Notes: generated by a model not told the origin, from the letters alone. 64,000 nucleotides of DNA from Shimia biformata (GCF_016888515.1 NZ_JAFEJK010000001.1:620001-684000), one strand, 5' to 3'. Shown: positions 25,816-34,540, counted from the first letter of the stretch. Numbers and translations are program-made.

Positions 25816-26802
25816 ATGACTGCAACACCAGGCAGCCCGGCTGCACCCGAGAACAATCCCGCCAAGGCCATCACGTTCATCCTTGTCGGCATGGTGTTCA
25901 TCACCATCAATGATTCCGTGATCAAGTTTCTTTCGGGGGACTATCCCCTGCACCAGATGGTGTTCTTTCGGTCGGGCATCGGGCTGATGTTCACGCTTGT
26001 CCTTGTGCAAATTGAGGGCGGATTCCAGATTCTGCGCACCGCTCGCCCGGTCCTGCACCTGATCCGCGCACTTCTTGTCGTCGTGGCCAATATGAGCTTT
26101 TTTGCGGCTCTTGCGGTTCTGCCTTTGGCCGACACCAATGCGCTGTTTTTCGTCTCGCCGCTGCTGATCACGCTGCTGTCAGTGCCTTTGCTTGGGGAAA
26201 AGGTGGGTGTTCGCAGACTTCTGGCCATCCTCGTTGGTTTCCTTGGTGTCCTGATTATGATCCGGCCGGGCGCGGATGGGTTCAACGTGACCATGCTGCT
26301 GCCGCTTCTCGCGGCAAGCGCCTATGCCCTTATGCAGGTCCTGACCCGTAAACTGGGCGTTGCGTCCAAGGCCTCGGCAATGGCGGCCTATATCCAGCTG
26401 ACCTTCCTGTGCGTGTCGACTGGGTTTTTCATCGTGGCTGGGGACGGACGGTTTGCCGAGGGCGTCACGGATCCCAGCCTTGAATTTCTGTTGCGAGCCT
26501 GGGTCTGGCCAGCTTCTTCGGATTGGGCGCTTTTCATTCTCTTGGGTGTCATGTCTGGCGGGGTCGGATACACTCTTTCGATGGCCTATCGCACGGCCAG
26601 CGCCGCCACTGTGGCCCCTTATGAATATGCCGCCATGCCGATGTCTGTTGCCGTGGGGTGGTATCTTTTCGGCGATTGGCCGTCTCCGACGATCTTTCTT
26701 GGTATCGCCATGATCGTTGGGTCCGGCCTATATGTCTTTCTGCGCGAAAGCCAGAAATCGCGCACGATTGCGGCCCTTCCCAAACGTGGACGGGCGGGGT
26801 GA
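25816..26802 (+). CDS. EamA/DMT-family transporter
   Basis: This 328-residue protein has ten expected membrane helices in two EamA repeats (FFVSPLLITLLSVPLLGEKVG closes the first; the second ends with IFLGIAMIVGSGLYVFLRE). Proteins of this type export amino acids or other metabolites. It follows the Lrp gene closely. The substrate is unknown. Confidence 0.88.
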   Translation: MTATPGSPAAPENNPAKAITFILVGMVFITINDSVIKFLSGDYPLHQMVFFRSGIGLMFTLVLVQIEGGFQILRTARPVLHLIRALLVVVANMSFFAALAVLPLADTNALFFVSPLLITLLSVPLLGEKVGVRRLLAILVGFLGVLIMIRPGADGFNVTMLLPLLAASAYALMQVLTRKLGVASKASAMAAYIQLTFLCVSTGFFIVAGDGRFAEGVTDPSLEFLLRAWVWPASSDWALFILLGVMSGGVGYTLSMAYRTASAATVAPYEYAAMPMSVAVGWYLFGDWPSPTIFLGIAMIVGSGLYVFLRESQKSRTIAALPKRGRAG

Positions 26803-26887
26803 TCGGCAAAGCCTTGCCTAGCGGAATCCCGCGCATTGATTGAATGCGCGGCCTACGTAATCTGGCCCCGGTTTTTCTGGAGCTTTC

Positions 26888-27376
26888 ATGCTGGTTTCCG
26901 CCCGAACTTTGTTTCTCGTAGCCTTACTGTCACTCGCCGCCGCTTGTTCGCAATCGGAACCGGGGGTCGAACGCGCCGCGCACTACCTCGATCTTCAGGC
27001 GGTGCCGCTCTATCCCAATGAAACGCCAGAACTGCGCCGTCAGATTGTCAGCGCGGCTGTGCGGCACGATGTGCCGGTCGAGTTGGTGCAGAAAGTCGTG
27101 GTGCGCGAGTCCACTCACCGTCCCGAGGCCCGTAACGGTCCATATTTCGGGCTCATGCAAATATTGCCAGCGACGGCCCGCAGCATGGGCTTCGACGGCC
27201 AGCCCAAGGACCTCTTGGACGCTGAAACCAACCTTGAATATGCAGTGAAGTACCTTCGCGGCGCATGGATGGTGTCGGATGGAGATATGGATACTGCGGT
27301 CAAATGGTACGCGCGCGGCTATTACCACGAAGCCAAGCGCCGTGGTTTGCTGGAAGAAACCGGTCTTGCGGGATAG
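26888..27376 (+). CDS. Small lytic transglycosylase lipoprotein
   Basis: This 162-residue protein has a lipoprotein signal (LLSLAAAC, lipid-attachment Cys near residue 20) and a compact SLT domain with the catalytic Glu in VVRESTHRPEA followed by GLMQILPATARSMGF. It would cleave peptidoglycan glycan strands from the periplasmic side. It is much shorter than Slt70, consisting only of the catalytic core. It converges with mcl1, and two inverted copies of the 3'-end repeat lie between them. Confidence 0.85.
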   Translation: MLVSARTLFLVALLSLAAACSQSEPGVERAAHYLDLQAVPLYPNETPELRRQIVSAAVRHDVPVELVQKVVVRESTHRPEARNGPYFGLMQILPATARSMGFDGQPKDLLDAETNLEYAVKYLRGAWMVSDGDMDTAVKWYARGYYHEAKRRGLLEETGLAG

Positions 27377-27397
27377 CGTCCGCCACCTGCGCGAGGC

Positions 27398-27455
27398 ATG
27401 GGTATTTGTTGAAGAAAAACCGGAGTCGCCCCGCCTTTCTTGCCCAAATACCCCC
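27398..27455. repeat. Two facing copies of the 3'-end element (copies 2 and 3)
   Basis: GGGTATTTGTTGAAGAAAAA (from 27400, plus) and GGGGGTATTTGGGCAAGAAAG (27455-27435, minus) point toward each other between the convergent transglycosylase and mcl1 genes. Each is downstream of its own gene. That is the expected placement for a transcript-end element. Confidence 0.55.
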
Positions 27456-27482
27456 GCCGCAGGCAACGCCCGATAACGTGCT

Positions 27483-28442
27483 TTAGTTGGCCGCGATCAA
27501 TTCCGCCTGGGCGACGATCACTTCGGCCTGTTTGATCGAGGCGATATCTACCAGTCGGCCCTTGTAGACGGTAGCGCCTTCGCCCTTGGACTTGGCGTCT
27601 TCCATCGCGGCGAGGATTTCACGCGCTTCAGTCACGGCTTCCTCGGATGGGGTAAAGACTTCGTTTGCCAGTGCGATCTGTTTCGGATGGATGGCCCATT
27701 TCCCAACCATGCCAAGCGTCGCTGAACGGCGCGCCTGTGCGATATAGCCTTCATCATCCGAAAAGTCGCCAAACGGACCATCCACAGGCAGGATGCCGTG
27801 CGTGCGGCAGGCAGCGACGATGGCGGCCTGGGCCCAGTGCCACGGGTCGGACCAGTGTTTCTGGCCTTCTCGGATCATGTAGTAGTTTTCCTGCGTTCCG
27901 CCGATTCCGGTCGTCTGCATACCCATCGAAGCGGCGAAGTCGGCAGCGCCGAGGCTCATGGCCTGAAGTCGCGGTGATGCGGCGGCGATGGCCTCGACAT
28001 GGGCGATGCCGGCAGCCGATTCGATGATCACTTCAAAGGCAATCGGCTTCTGACGTCCCTTGGCGCGTTCGATCGCGGTCACAAGCGCGTCGACGGCATA
28101 GATGTCTTCTGCGCAACCCACCTTGGGAATCATGATCTGGTCAAGCCGATCGCCCGCCTGTTCCAGTAGGTCAACAACGTCACGATACCAGTAGGGTGTA
28201 TCCAGGCCGTTGATCCGCACCGACAGGGTTTTGGTGTTCCAGTCGATCGTGTTGATCGCCTCGATCGCGTTGGCGCGGGCAATGTCCTTGTCCGACGGGG
28301 CCACCGAATCTTCGAGGTCGATGTTGATCACATCCGCTGCCGAGGCCGCCATTTTCGCAAACAGCTTGGTGTTCGAGGCCGGGCCGAACAGCTGGCAGCG
28401 GTTGGGGCGGGCTGGGGCGGCGGGTTGGATGCGGAAGCTCAT
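27483..28442 (-). CDS. mcl1: L-malyl-CoA/beta-methylmalyl-CoA lyase
   Basis: This 319-residue CitE-like TIM barrel closely fits the Rhodobacter Mcl1 pattern (LFGPASNTKLFAKMAASAAD, INIDLEDSVAP, FEVIIESAAG, LGAADFAASMGMQTTGIGG). It reversibly cleaves malyl-CoA or beta-methylmalyl-CoA to glyoxylate plus acetyl-CoA or propionyl-CoA. This step belongs to the ethylmalonyl-CoA pathway used for acetyl-CoA assimilation, for example the acetyl units released from taurine. Other pathway genes are not in the window. Confidence 0.95.
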   Translation of the reverse strand: MSFRIQPAAPARPNRCQLFGPASNTKLFAKMAASAADVINIDLEDSVAPSDKDIARANAIEAINTIDWNTKTLSVRINGLDTPYWYRDVVDLLEQAGDRLDQIMIPKVGCAEDIYAVDALVTAIERAKGRQKPIAFEVIIESAAGIAHVEAIAAASPRLQAMSLGAADFAASMGMQTTGIGGTQENYYMIREGQKHWSDPWHWAQAAIVAACRTHGILPVDGPFGDFSDDEGYIAQARRSATLGMVGKWAIHPKQIALANEVFTPSEEAVTEAREILAAMEDAKSKGEGATVYKGRLVDIASIKQAEVIVAQAELIAAN

Positions 28443-28774
28443 GTGCAGACCTTTCGGGTAAGGAAATTACGTCTTGTTGGGCGTGAGCGATATTAAATTG
28501 CGCGTCGATCCGCAAGGGGAATTGTGCAGTCGCAGCACAGGTGGTGCGCTGCGTTGCGGCATGCGCATGTTGGCGGTTGCAGGGAATTTAGTGCCCTTCA
28601 GAAAAATTCGGAAGAAAAACGAAGGCTGACGCTTCGTTACGAAAGATTATCCTAACAAATGACAATTTTGGCGAAGAAACGTGTTCGTAACTTGGTTGCG
28701 CTAGCAAAAGGGGGAAAAACTTGCAGCCGCCCTCTGAAAGACTCGCGGGGACAGATTCTGACGAGGACAGCGCG
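28443..28774. other. Divergent intergenic region mcl1/dgcN
   Basis: This 332-base gap holds the control regions of both flanking genes. Visible structure: a perfect palindrome CATGCGCATG (28560-28569) and an inverted repeat AACGAAG/CTTCGTT (28619-28638) in an AT-richer part nearer dgcN. I see no ORF with a ribosome site and no RNA gene. Confidence 0.5.
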
Positions 28775-29773
28775 ATGATCGAAACCCCTTATCTTTTGTT
28801 CCTGGGCGATGCGCCGGATCAACTGGCCGCAAAGGTGGCGCAGGGCATCAAGGACTGGCGTCCTGAAAACGCCGTTGGGCAATACCGGATGGACGGCTGC
28901 AAGGCCGATCTGGGTCTTGCCGACATGGACCTGGCCGCAGCCAAAGCCGCTGGCGCAAAGACGCTGGTGATCGGCGTGGCCAATCGTGGGGGCGTGATCT
29001 CGCCGGAATGGAAAAAGGTGCTGGTGATGGCCCTGGAGGAAGGGTTCGACCTGGCTTCGGGACTGCACAACCTGCTGCGCGACGAGCCTGACCTGGTAGC
29101 CGTGGCCGAAGCCACTGGCCGCACCCTGCACGACGTGCGGATCCCCAGCGTTCAATACCCGATAGCCAATGGCAAGAAACGCGCAGGCAAACGGGTGCTT
29201 GCGGTTGGGACGGATTGTTCGGTTGGCAAGATGTACACCGCGCTATGCATGGATGCCGAGATGCGCAAGCGCGGCATGAAGTCCTCCTTCCGCGCGACCG
29301 GGCAGACCGGCATCCTGATCACCGGTGAAGGTGTTCCGCTGGATGCAGTAATCGCGGATTTTATGGCTGGATCGGTTGAGTGGCTGACCCCTGACAATGA
29401 CGACGACCATTGGGACCATATCGAGGGACAGGGAAGCCTGTTCCACGTGTCCTATTCCGGCGTCACCATGGCGCTGATTCATGGCGGGCAGCCTGACGCG
29501 CTGATCCTGGCGCATGAGCCAACCCGCACGCATATGCGAGGATTGCCGGAATATGATCTGCCGTCACTGACTGCGCTGCGTGACATGGCTTTGCCCTTGG
29601 CGCGGGTGGCAAACCCGGATTGCCAGGTGGTTGGCATTTCGGTCAACACCCAGCACATGGATGAGGATGCAGCCCGTGCTTATCTTGCTGAGGTTGAGGC
29701 CGAGATGGGCCTTCCGGCGACCGACCCATTCCGGTTCGGCGCGGGCAAGCTGGTCGACGCGCTGGCGGCATAG
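28775..29773 (+). CDS. dgcN: DgcN-type D-glutamate N-acetyltransferase (DUF1611)
   Basis: This 332-residue DUF1611 protein has a P-loop-like segment (VGTDCSVGKMYTALCMDAEM near residue 147) and the conserved FRATGQTGILITGEGVPLDAVIADF. In marine Pseudoalteromonas, DgcN acetylates D-glutamate to N-acetyl-D-glutamate. The following gene is the matching racemase and the third a D-amino-acid transaminase, which supports the same role here. ATG 28775 is preferred, with GAGG upstream; the frame stays open to 28721. A hairpin and a 3'-end element separate it from dgcA by 80 bases. Confidence 0.88.
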   Translation: MIETPYLLFLGDAPDQLAAKVAQGIKDWRPENAVGQYRMDGCKADLGLADMDLAAAKAAGAKTLVIGVANRGGVISPEWKKVLVMALEEGFDLASGLHNLLRDEPDLVAVAEATGRTLHDVRIPSVQYPIANGKKRAGKRVLAVGTDCSVGKMYTALCMDAEMRKRGMKSSFRATGQTGILITGEGVPLDAVIADFMAGSVEWLTPDNDDDHWDHIEGQGSLFHVSYSGVTMALIHGGQPDALILAHEPTRTHMRGLPEYDLPSLTALRDMALPLARVANPDCQVVGISVNTQHMDEDAARAYLAEVEAEMGLPATDPFRFGAGKLVDALAA

Positions 29774-29790
29774 TAAGAACCAAGGGTGAG

Positions 29791-29842
29791 GCCGGGGGAC
29801 GCTGTCCCCCGGACCCCCTGAGGTATTTCAGGCAAGAGGAAA
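29791..29842 (+). repeat. Hairpin plus 3'-end element inside the dgc operon (copy 4)
   Basis: A strong stem CCGGGGGAC/GTCCCCCGG (29791-29811, 3-base loop) is followed by TGAGGTATTTCAGGCAAGAG (from 29818) and directly by the dgcA start region. This is the only copy placed between genes of an apparent operon. It could attenuate or end dgcN transcripts. Confidence 0.55.
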
Positions 29843-29853
29843 GGACGAGGCGG

Positions 29854-30819
29854 GTGCAGGTTTCCGTAACGCGCGATGTATTCAAATTGGCGCAGGTCTT
29901 TATCATTTCGCGAGGGTCGAGAACCGAAGCCAATGTTCTGACGGCGCGGATCACGCGCGATGGCGTGACGGGCTGGGGCGAATGTGTTCCATATGCGCGT
30001 TATGACGAGACGCTGGACAGCGTGACGTCCGAGATCGAAGCGTTGCCAGACGCATTTGACCGTGAGTCGCTTTATGATCTTTTGCCGGCAGGTGCGGCGC
30101 GCAACGCGGTGGATTGCGCTTTGTGGGATCTTGAAGCCAAGGAGACCGGGCGCCGGGTGTGGGAGCTGGCTGGTTTGCCGGCACCAAGGCCGGAAATCAC
30201 TGCCTATACGTTGTCACTGGACAGCCCCGAAAAAATGCGGGCGCAAGCATCGGAAAATGCCTTTCGCCCCCTGCTGAAGATCAAGCTGGGCACTCCTGAC
30301 GACATGCCGCGCCTGGAAGCTGTGCGTGCGGGTGCGCCGACATCGCGGATCATTGTCGACGCCAACGAAGGCTGGTCAGCCGAAGTCTACGCCGACCTTG
30401 CCCCACATCTTGTGCGGCTTGGTGTTGATCTGGTGGAACAGCCCTTGCCTGCAGGCGAGGACGACGCGTTGATCGGGATGGATCGCCCGGTGCCGGTCTG
30501 TGCCGACGAAAGCTGCCATGACCGTGCGAGCCTGTCCGGGCTGAAGGGTAAATATGACGTGGTCAATATCAAGCTGGACAAGACAGGTGGCCTGACCGAG
30601 GCACTGCGGCTGCGTCAGGCCGCACTGGCAGAGGGGTATCAGGTCATGGTCGGCTGCATGGTCGGATCGTCCCTTGCGATGGCCCCTGCGACCCTTGTGG
30701 CGCAGGGTGCGTTGGTAACAGACCTTGACGGGCCGCTGCTTCTGGCCGAAGACCGCGAGAACGCTTTGATATTTGACACATCCGGTGTGCATCCACCTGT
30801 GGCTGCACTCTGGGGTTGA
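29854..30819 (+). CDS. dgcA: DgcA-type N-acetyl-D-glutamate racemase (enolase superfamily)
   Basis: This 321-residue dipeptide-epimerase-like enzyme has the enolase-superfamily residues: KIK (LLKIKLG), metal ligands Asp/Glu/Asp in IIVDANEGW, VEQPLP and CADESC, and the opposite-face Lys in NIKLDKTGG. DgcA of marine Pseudoalteromonas interconverts N-acetyl-D- and N-acetyl-L-glutamate. L-Ala-D/L-Glu epimerase is the main alternative reading from sequence alone; the dgcN neighbour tips the call. The start is a GTG preceded by AGGACGAGG. Confidence 0.87.
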   Translation: MQVSVTRDVFKLAQVFIISRGSRTEANVLTARITRDGVTGWGECVPYARYDETLDSVTSEIEALPDAFDRESLYDLLPAGAARNAVDCALWDLEAKETGRRVWELAGLPAPRPEITAYTLSLDSPEKMRAQASENAFRPLLKIKLGTPDDMPRLEAVRAGAPTSRIIVDANEGWSAEVYADLAPHLVRLGVDLVEQPLPAGEDDALIGMDRPVPVCADESCHDRASLSGLKGKYDVVNIKLDKTGGLTEALRLRQAALAEGYQVMVGCMVGSSLAMAPATLVAQGALVTDLDGPLLLAEDRENALIFDTSGVHPPVAALWG

Positions 30820-30829
30820 GGAGAGACTG

Positions 30830-31690
30830 ATGACCCGCACTGTTTATGTAAACGGCGACTACCTGCCCGAGGACGAAGCCAAGATCTCGATCTTTGACCG
30901 GGGTTTCCTTATGGCGGATGCGGTTTACGAGGTGACGTCGGTTCTGGATGGCAAGCTGATCGACTTCGAGGGTCACGCGGTACGTCTCAAGCGGTCGCTG
31001 GACGAATTGGATATGGCGGAACCTTGCTCCAAAGACGAACTGCTGGAGATTCACCGCAAGCTGGTCGAGCTGAACGAAATCGACGAGGGGCTGGTTTATC
31101 TGCAGGTGACACGCGGGTCGGACGGGGATCGCGACTTTGTCTTTCCATCCGCCGAAACGCCGCCGTCCATCGTTCTGTTCACCCAGAACAAGCCGGGTCT
31201 GGCTGATAGCCCCGCGGCGCAGAAAGGCGCCAAGGTCATCTCGATCGAGGATATCCGCTGGGGTCGCCGCGACATCAAGACCGTGCAGCTGCTGTATCCG
31301 TCGATGGGCAAGATGATGGCAAAAAAGGCAGGTGCGGACGACGCATGGATGGTTGAGGACGGGTTCGTGACGGAAGGCACGTCGAACAACGCGTATTTCG
31401 TCAAAGGCAACAAGATCGTGACCCGGCCGCTGTCGAACGACATCCTGCACGGTATCACCCGCGCCGCAGTTCTGCGCCTGGCCGATGAACTTCAATTTGA
31501 AATCGAGGAACGCAAGTTCACCATCGACGAAGCAAAACAGGCGGATGAAGCCTTTACGACATCGGCCAGCGCCTTCGTGATGCCCGTGATCGAGATCGAC
31601 GGTGCGCAATTGGGCGACGGCACACCCGGCCCTGTCGCCAAGCGCCTGCGCGAGATCTATCTGGAGGAAAGCCGCAAGACCGCCATCTGA
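30830..31690 (+). CDS. D-amino-acid transaminase
   Basis: This 286-residue class IV PLP aminotransferase matches D-alanine aminotransferases (VNGDYLPEDEAKISIFDRGF at the start, split near residue 20; GFVTEGTSNNAYFV for the PLP site; late SASAFVMPVIEIDG). It would move amino groups from D-amino acids to 2-oxoglutarate, giving D-glutamate, the substrate of the dgcN/dgcA pair. GAGGAG lies six bases before the ATG, ten bases after the dgcA stop, so it is in the same operon. A branched-chain aminotransferase is the less likely alternative. Confidence 0.87.
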   Translation: MTRTVYVNGDYLPEDEAKISIFDRGFLMADAVYEVTSVLDGKLIDFEGHAVRLKRSLDELDMAEPCSKDELLEIHRKLVELNEIDEGLVYLQVTRGSDGDRDFVFPSAETPPSIVLFTQNKPGLADSPAAQKGAKVISIEDIRWGRRDIKTVQLLYPSMGKMMAKKAGADDAWMVEDGFVTEGTSNNAYFVKGNKIVTRPLSNDILHGITRAAVLRLADELQFEIEERKFTIDEAKQADEAFTTSASAFVMPVIEIDGAQLGDGTPGPVAKRLREIYLEESRKTAI

Positions 31691-31694
31691 GCGG

Positions 31695-32654
31695 TCAAGA
31701 CTGCGCCAGACGCCGCGCCTGAACCGGTGTGACGCCGAACTGTGCGCGGAAGGCGCGGTTGAAATGCTCGATACTGCGAAAGCCGGCCTGGACCGCGATG
31801 GTCGAGGCCGGTTTCGTCTTCTGGCCGGGGTCGCGCAAAGCGGTCATCGCTGCCTCAAGGCGGGTTTGTCGCACCCATTCGGACACTCCGGACCCGTCCT
31901 CGCGAAACCGAGCCTGCACCGTGCGGACACTGACGCCGAACTGTTTTGCGATTGAAGTGACGTTCAGGTCGGGATCTGACAGGCGGGCTTCGGCCCAGAT
32001 TTTCATCAAGGCTACATCGCTTTGGGGCACCTCGGGAGCGACGTTCTCTGCAAGGCAGGAAACAAGGTTGATCAGGGCACGGCCCATTGCTTTGACAACA
32101 TTCGCGTCGCCGGAACGCACGGCAAGTGCGGCCAATTGGTATTGAGCTGCAACCAGCCTCCCGACCGGTGCCTGGCCCAAATGGTTGTTAATTTGCGCAA
32201 TCGTCGCCGGTGTGTTGCGCCCGCCAAGTAGATTGCGCGGCAAGCGCAACGAAAACAGGTTCAGGTTGGATCCCGGCAAGAAGTCCAGGGAAAACGGTCT
32301 TGCGTTGTCGATCAAGCGGACGGCGGCGGGCGGCACCACTGTGTCTTCGTCATTGGCCCGGTATCGGTAAGGTTGGCCGGGTTGGAAATTCAGGAACAGA
32401 CTGTCATCGGGCATATGCCGCAGATGCCTTGTGTCCCGGCTGGCCCGGTGGCCGGGTGCGCGGATCGTGACCAGATGGCAGCCATCAATCTCGTATGATG
32501 TGAAATCGGCGTTGAACACTCGGTTTGACAGGCGCTCGGGCTGGATCCCGACGAAGGTCGAGCAGATCGCATCGCAAAAGAAGTCGAAGCGTTCCGAGGC
32601 CGGAGCGACCGTTGTGCTTCGAAACAAAACTGCGTTGTTTTCGCTTTCCGTCAA
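31695..32654 (-). CDS. AraC-family transcriptional regulator
   Basis: This 319-residue regulator has an N-terminal ligand-binding-like domain (about 1-190) and a C-terminal AraC DNA-binding domain (DLNVTSIAKQFGVSVRTVQ, then GFRSIEHFNRAFRAQFGVTP). The only plausible start in frame is a TTG at 32654 with a weak ribosome site. It is divergent from an alpha/beta hydrolase gene with an 89-base gap, so that hydrolase is the likely target. It abuts the D-amino-acid transaminase gene tail to tail with four bases between. Confidence 0.87.
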   Translation of the reverse strand: MTESENNAVLFRSTTVAPASERFDFFCDAICSTFVGIQPERLSNRVFNADFTSYEIDGCHLVTIRAPGHRASRDTRHLRHMPDDSLFLNFQPGQPYRYRANDEDTVVPPAAVRLIDNARPFSLDFLPGSNLNLFSLRLPRNLLGGRNTPATIAQINNHLGQAPVGRLVAAQYQLAALAVRSGDANVVKAMGRALINLVSCLAENVAPEVPQSDVALMKIWAEARLSDPDLNVTSIAKQFGVSVRTVQARFREDGSGVSEWVRQTRLEAAMTALRDPGQKTKPASTIAVQAGFRSIEHFNRAFRAQFGVTPVQARRLAQS

Positions 32655-32743
32655 GGATTTGCGCTCTTGATCAATACTCCGCCTCCTCTTGCGCCCCTAG
32701 AATAGCGGCATTTCAAGCAATTTGGAAACATCGGGAGGACATC

Positions 32744-33616
32744 ATGAGCGATGCCGATTTCAAACAGAACCCCGCTTTTGTGCTGGTGCATGGTGCGTGG
32801 CATGGGGGTGCGTGTTGGGCGCGTCTGGTTGCCGCGTTGAACGCGGCTGGTTTCGCGGCGCTTGCGCCGGACCTGCCGGGCGCAGGGGGGAATGCCGCCT
32901 CGCCGCTGGCATTTTCGAGACGGCCGCTAGATACGGCTGCATTCGCGACGGAGCCGTCACCAAATGCAGCCGTATCCCAGGATCAACGCAATGATGCGAT
33001 CCTGGCGGCGGTTGACGAGGCGGCCGCACTTGGAAACGGCAAAGTTATTCTGGTGGGCCATTCCCTGGGCGGGATCACCGTGTCCCCAGTGGTCGAGGCG
33101 GCGCCAGAAAAGGTCGCCGCCGCGGTTTATCTATGCGCCTTTATGCTGCCACCGGGCATGCCTGCCGTCGCCATGATCCTTTCTGAGATCATGGCAGAGG
33201 CGCTGGTTCCGCCGCTGTTCATGGCCGATCCCGAACAGGTTGGCGCGCTCAGGATTGATGTTGGATCGCAGGACGCGACCTATGTTCAAGGCATCCGTGA
33301 CGCGTTCTATGGCGACTTGTCGGATCAGCAGTTCGAGCAGACCCGCAGTCAGCTGCATTGCGATGAGCCCGTGTCGGTGGCGGCGGTTCCCTCAAACATT
33401 ACACCGCAACGATTCGGGACGGTGCCACGCCATTACATCCAGTGTTTGCACGATCGTGCAATTCCGATAGCGGGACAGGATCATATGATTGCATCTGTTG
33501 ACGACGCGATTGGGGGAAAGACGACAATACACAGCCTGTCCAGCAGTCATTCGCCCTTTCAATCAAAAGTCGGCGACTTGACGGCAGTTCTGGAGTCTAT
33601 TGCCAGCAGCAGCTGA
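32744..33616 (+). CDS. Alpha/beta-hydrolase (plant-esterase-like)
   Basis: This 290-residue cytosolic hydrolase has FVLVHGAWHGGACW as oxyanion region and the nucleophile elbow GHSLGG near residue 108. Its final His lies in the C-terminal part (SSHSP). It resembles the salicylate-esterase/hydroxynitrile-lyase-like branch. GGGAGG precedes the ATG by six bases. It is divergent from the AraC regulator. The substrate is unknown. Confidence 0.85.
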   Translation: MSDADFKQNPAFVLVHGAWHGGACWARLVAALNAAGFAALAPDLPGAGGNAASPLAFSRRPLDTAAFATEPSPNAAVSQDQRNDAILAAVDEAAALGNGKVILVGHSLGGITVSPVVEAAPEKVAAAVYLCAFMLPPGMPAVAMILSEIMAEALVPPLFMADPEQVGALRIDVGSQDATYVQGIRDAFYGDLSDQQFEQTRSQLHCDEPVSVAAVPSNITPQRFGTVPRHYIQCLHDRAIPIAGQDHMIASVDDAIGGKTTIHSLSSSHSPFQSKVGDLTAVLESIASSS

Positions 33617-33631
33617 TTCCAAGTGCGCCCG

Positions 33632-33718
33632 CTATTCCTTGTCGGTAAAGCGGGCGACAACTTCCAATACAACGTATGCGGTTACAACCAATCCGGCAAG
33701 GATCATAACGGCGGTCAC
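33632..33718 (-). CDS. 28-residue single-pass membrane microprotein
   Basis: A short frame starting with GTG (33716-33718) and ending with TAG (33632-33634) encodes one hydrophobic helix (ILAGLVVTAYVVLEVVA) and a polar end RFTDKE. GAGGAG stands nine bases upstream of the GTG. A good sigma70-like promoter precedes it. The size and topology recall KdpF- or CcoQ-like small subunits, but no partner gene is adjacent. I do not recognise the sequence. Confidence 0.6.
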   Translation of the reverse strand: MTAVMILAGLVVTAYVVLEVVARFTDKE

Positions 33719-33747
33719 GGCAAACAACTCCTCTTTTAATAAAAACA

Positions 33748-33776
33748 GCAATAGGCGCTAATTGGCGTCAGGTCAA
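33748..33776 (-). promoter_or_regulatory. Predicted promoter of the 28-residue ORF
   Basis: On the minus strand, TTGACC (33776-33771) and TATTGC (33753-33748) are separated by 17 bases, close to the sigma70 ideal. The spacer contains a near-palindrome (CGCCAATTAGCG). The micro-ORF start is 30 bases downstream. Confidence 0.5.
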
Positions 33777-33902
33777 AATAATTGTTCTTTTGTTTGCGTT
33801 TGATCGCTCAATTCCCCAAAAATCCGCGGAATGAGGCCAGACATGAAACGAAAACAGGCCCGTTCAGTCAAAAAATACGCATTCGTTCAAAGGTTGTAGG
33901 GG

Positions 33903-34220
33903 TTAACTTTCCTCAGGGCCGACGTTCTGTGCGAAGGCAACTTTGAAGGCGGCCTGTTGCTCGTCGGTGGCTTCGGTTTGGTTCCTTGATTTCCACTCGT
34001 CATACGGCATGCCGTAATAGATTTCGCGGGCTTCGTCCTTGGTCATCTCGATGCCGCGTTCGGTGGCAGCTTCCTGATACCAGCGCGACAGGCAATTGCG
34101 ACAAAAGCCGGCCAGGTTCATCAGGTCAATGTTCTGCACATCCGTGCGTTTTTCCATCAGATGCGCCCGCAACCTGCGGAAAGCGGCGGCTTCGAGTTCA
34201 ATCCGCGTTTGGTCGTCCAT
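33903..34220 (-). CDS. DUF1244 family protein
   Basis: This 105-residue protein matches DUF1244 (RLRAHLMEKRTDVQNIDLM near residue 16, GFCRNCLSRWYQEAA near 38). The two cysteines in CRNC are conserved in the family and may bind metal. Function is unknown. It is the last of a minus-strand run with a small membrane protein, an isomerase and N-formylglutamate amidohydrolase. Confidence 0.88.
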   Translation of the reverse strand: MDDQTRIELEAAAFRRLRAHLMEKRTDVQNIDLMNLAGFCRNCLSRWYQEAATERGIEMTKDEAREIYYGMPYDEWKSRNQTEATDEQQAAFKVAFAQNVGPEES

Positions 34221-34300
34221 GGTTCTTCTCCGGCTTTGCGGTTCGGGCTTGGTTTAGGCCTCGCGTTGCCACTCGGCAAGGGGGGAGATGGCTCGGGAAA

Positions 34301-34540
34301 TCACATCAGACGCAGGGCAAAATAGGGGGCCACGTTGAAAATCAGCGTCAGAAGCTTGTAGTTGGCAAGCCACCGAAAATAGGCGGCCTTGACCTGCGCG
34401 TCGTCCATTCCAAACAACCCCGCGTGAAACCCGGTGGCAAAATCGCGCATCACGGCAATGCCAATTGTGGCGGCGGTCAGGATGGCGATGTTCACAACGG
34501 CCATCCAGCCGAAGAAAGGCAACAGGAAGTCGGGGGTCAT
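34301..34540 (-). CDS. Small membrane protein (DUF6868-like)
   Basis: This 79-residue protein has two or three hydrophobic segments (FFGWMAVVNIAILTAATIGI near the start; LLTLIFNVAPYFALRL at the end). It fits a small uncharacterised family, which I believe is DUF6868. The ATG at 34540 has AGGAGG at ideal spacing; the longer frame to 34612 is rejected. Function is unknown. Confidence 0.75.
   Translation of the reverse strand: MTPDFLLPFFGWMAVVNIAILTAATIGIAVMRDFATGFHAGLFGMDDAQVKAAYFRWLANYKLLTLIFNVAPYFALRLM

Noticed and set aside
33617-33902. Empty intergenic region
   Set aside because: On closer reading it contains a promoter, ribosome site and a 28-residue frame on the minus strand.
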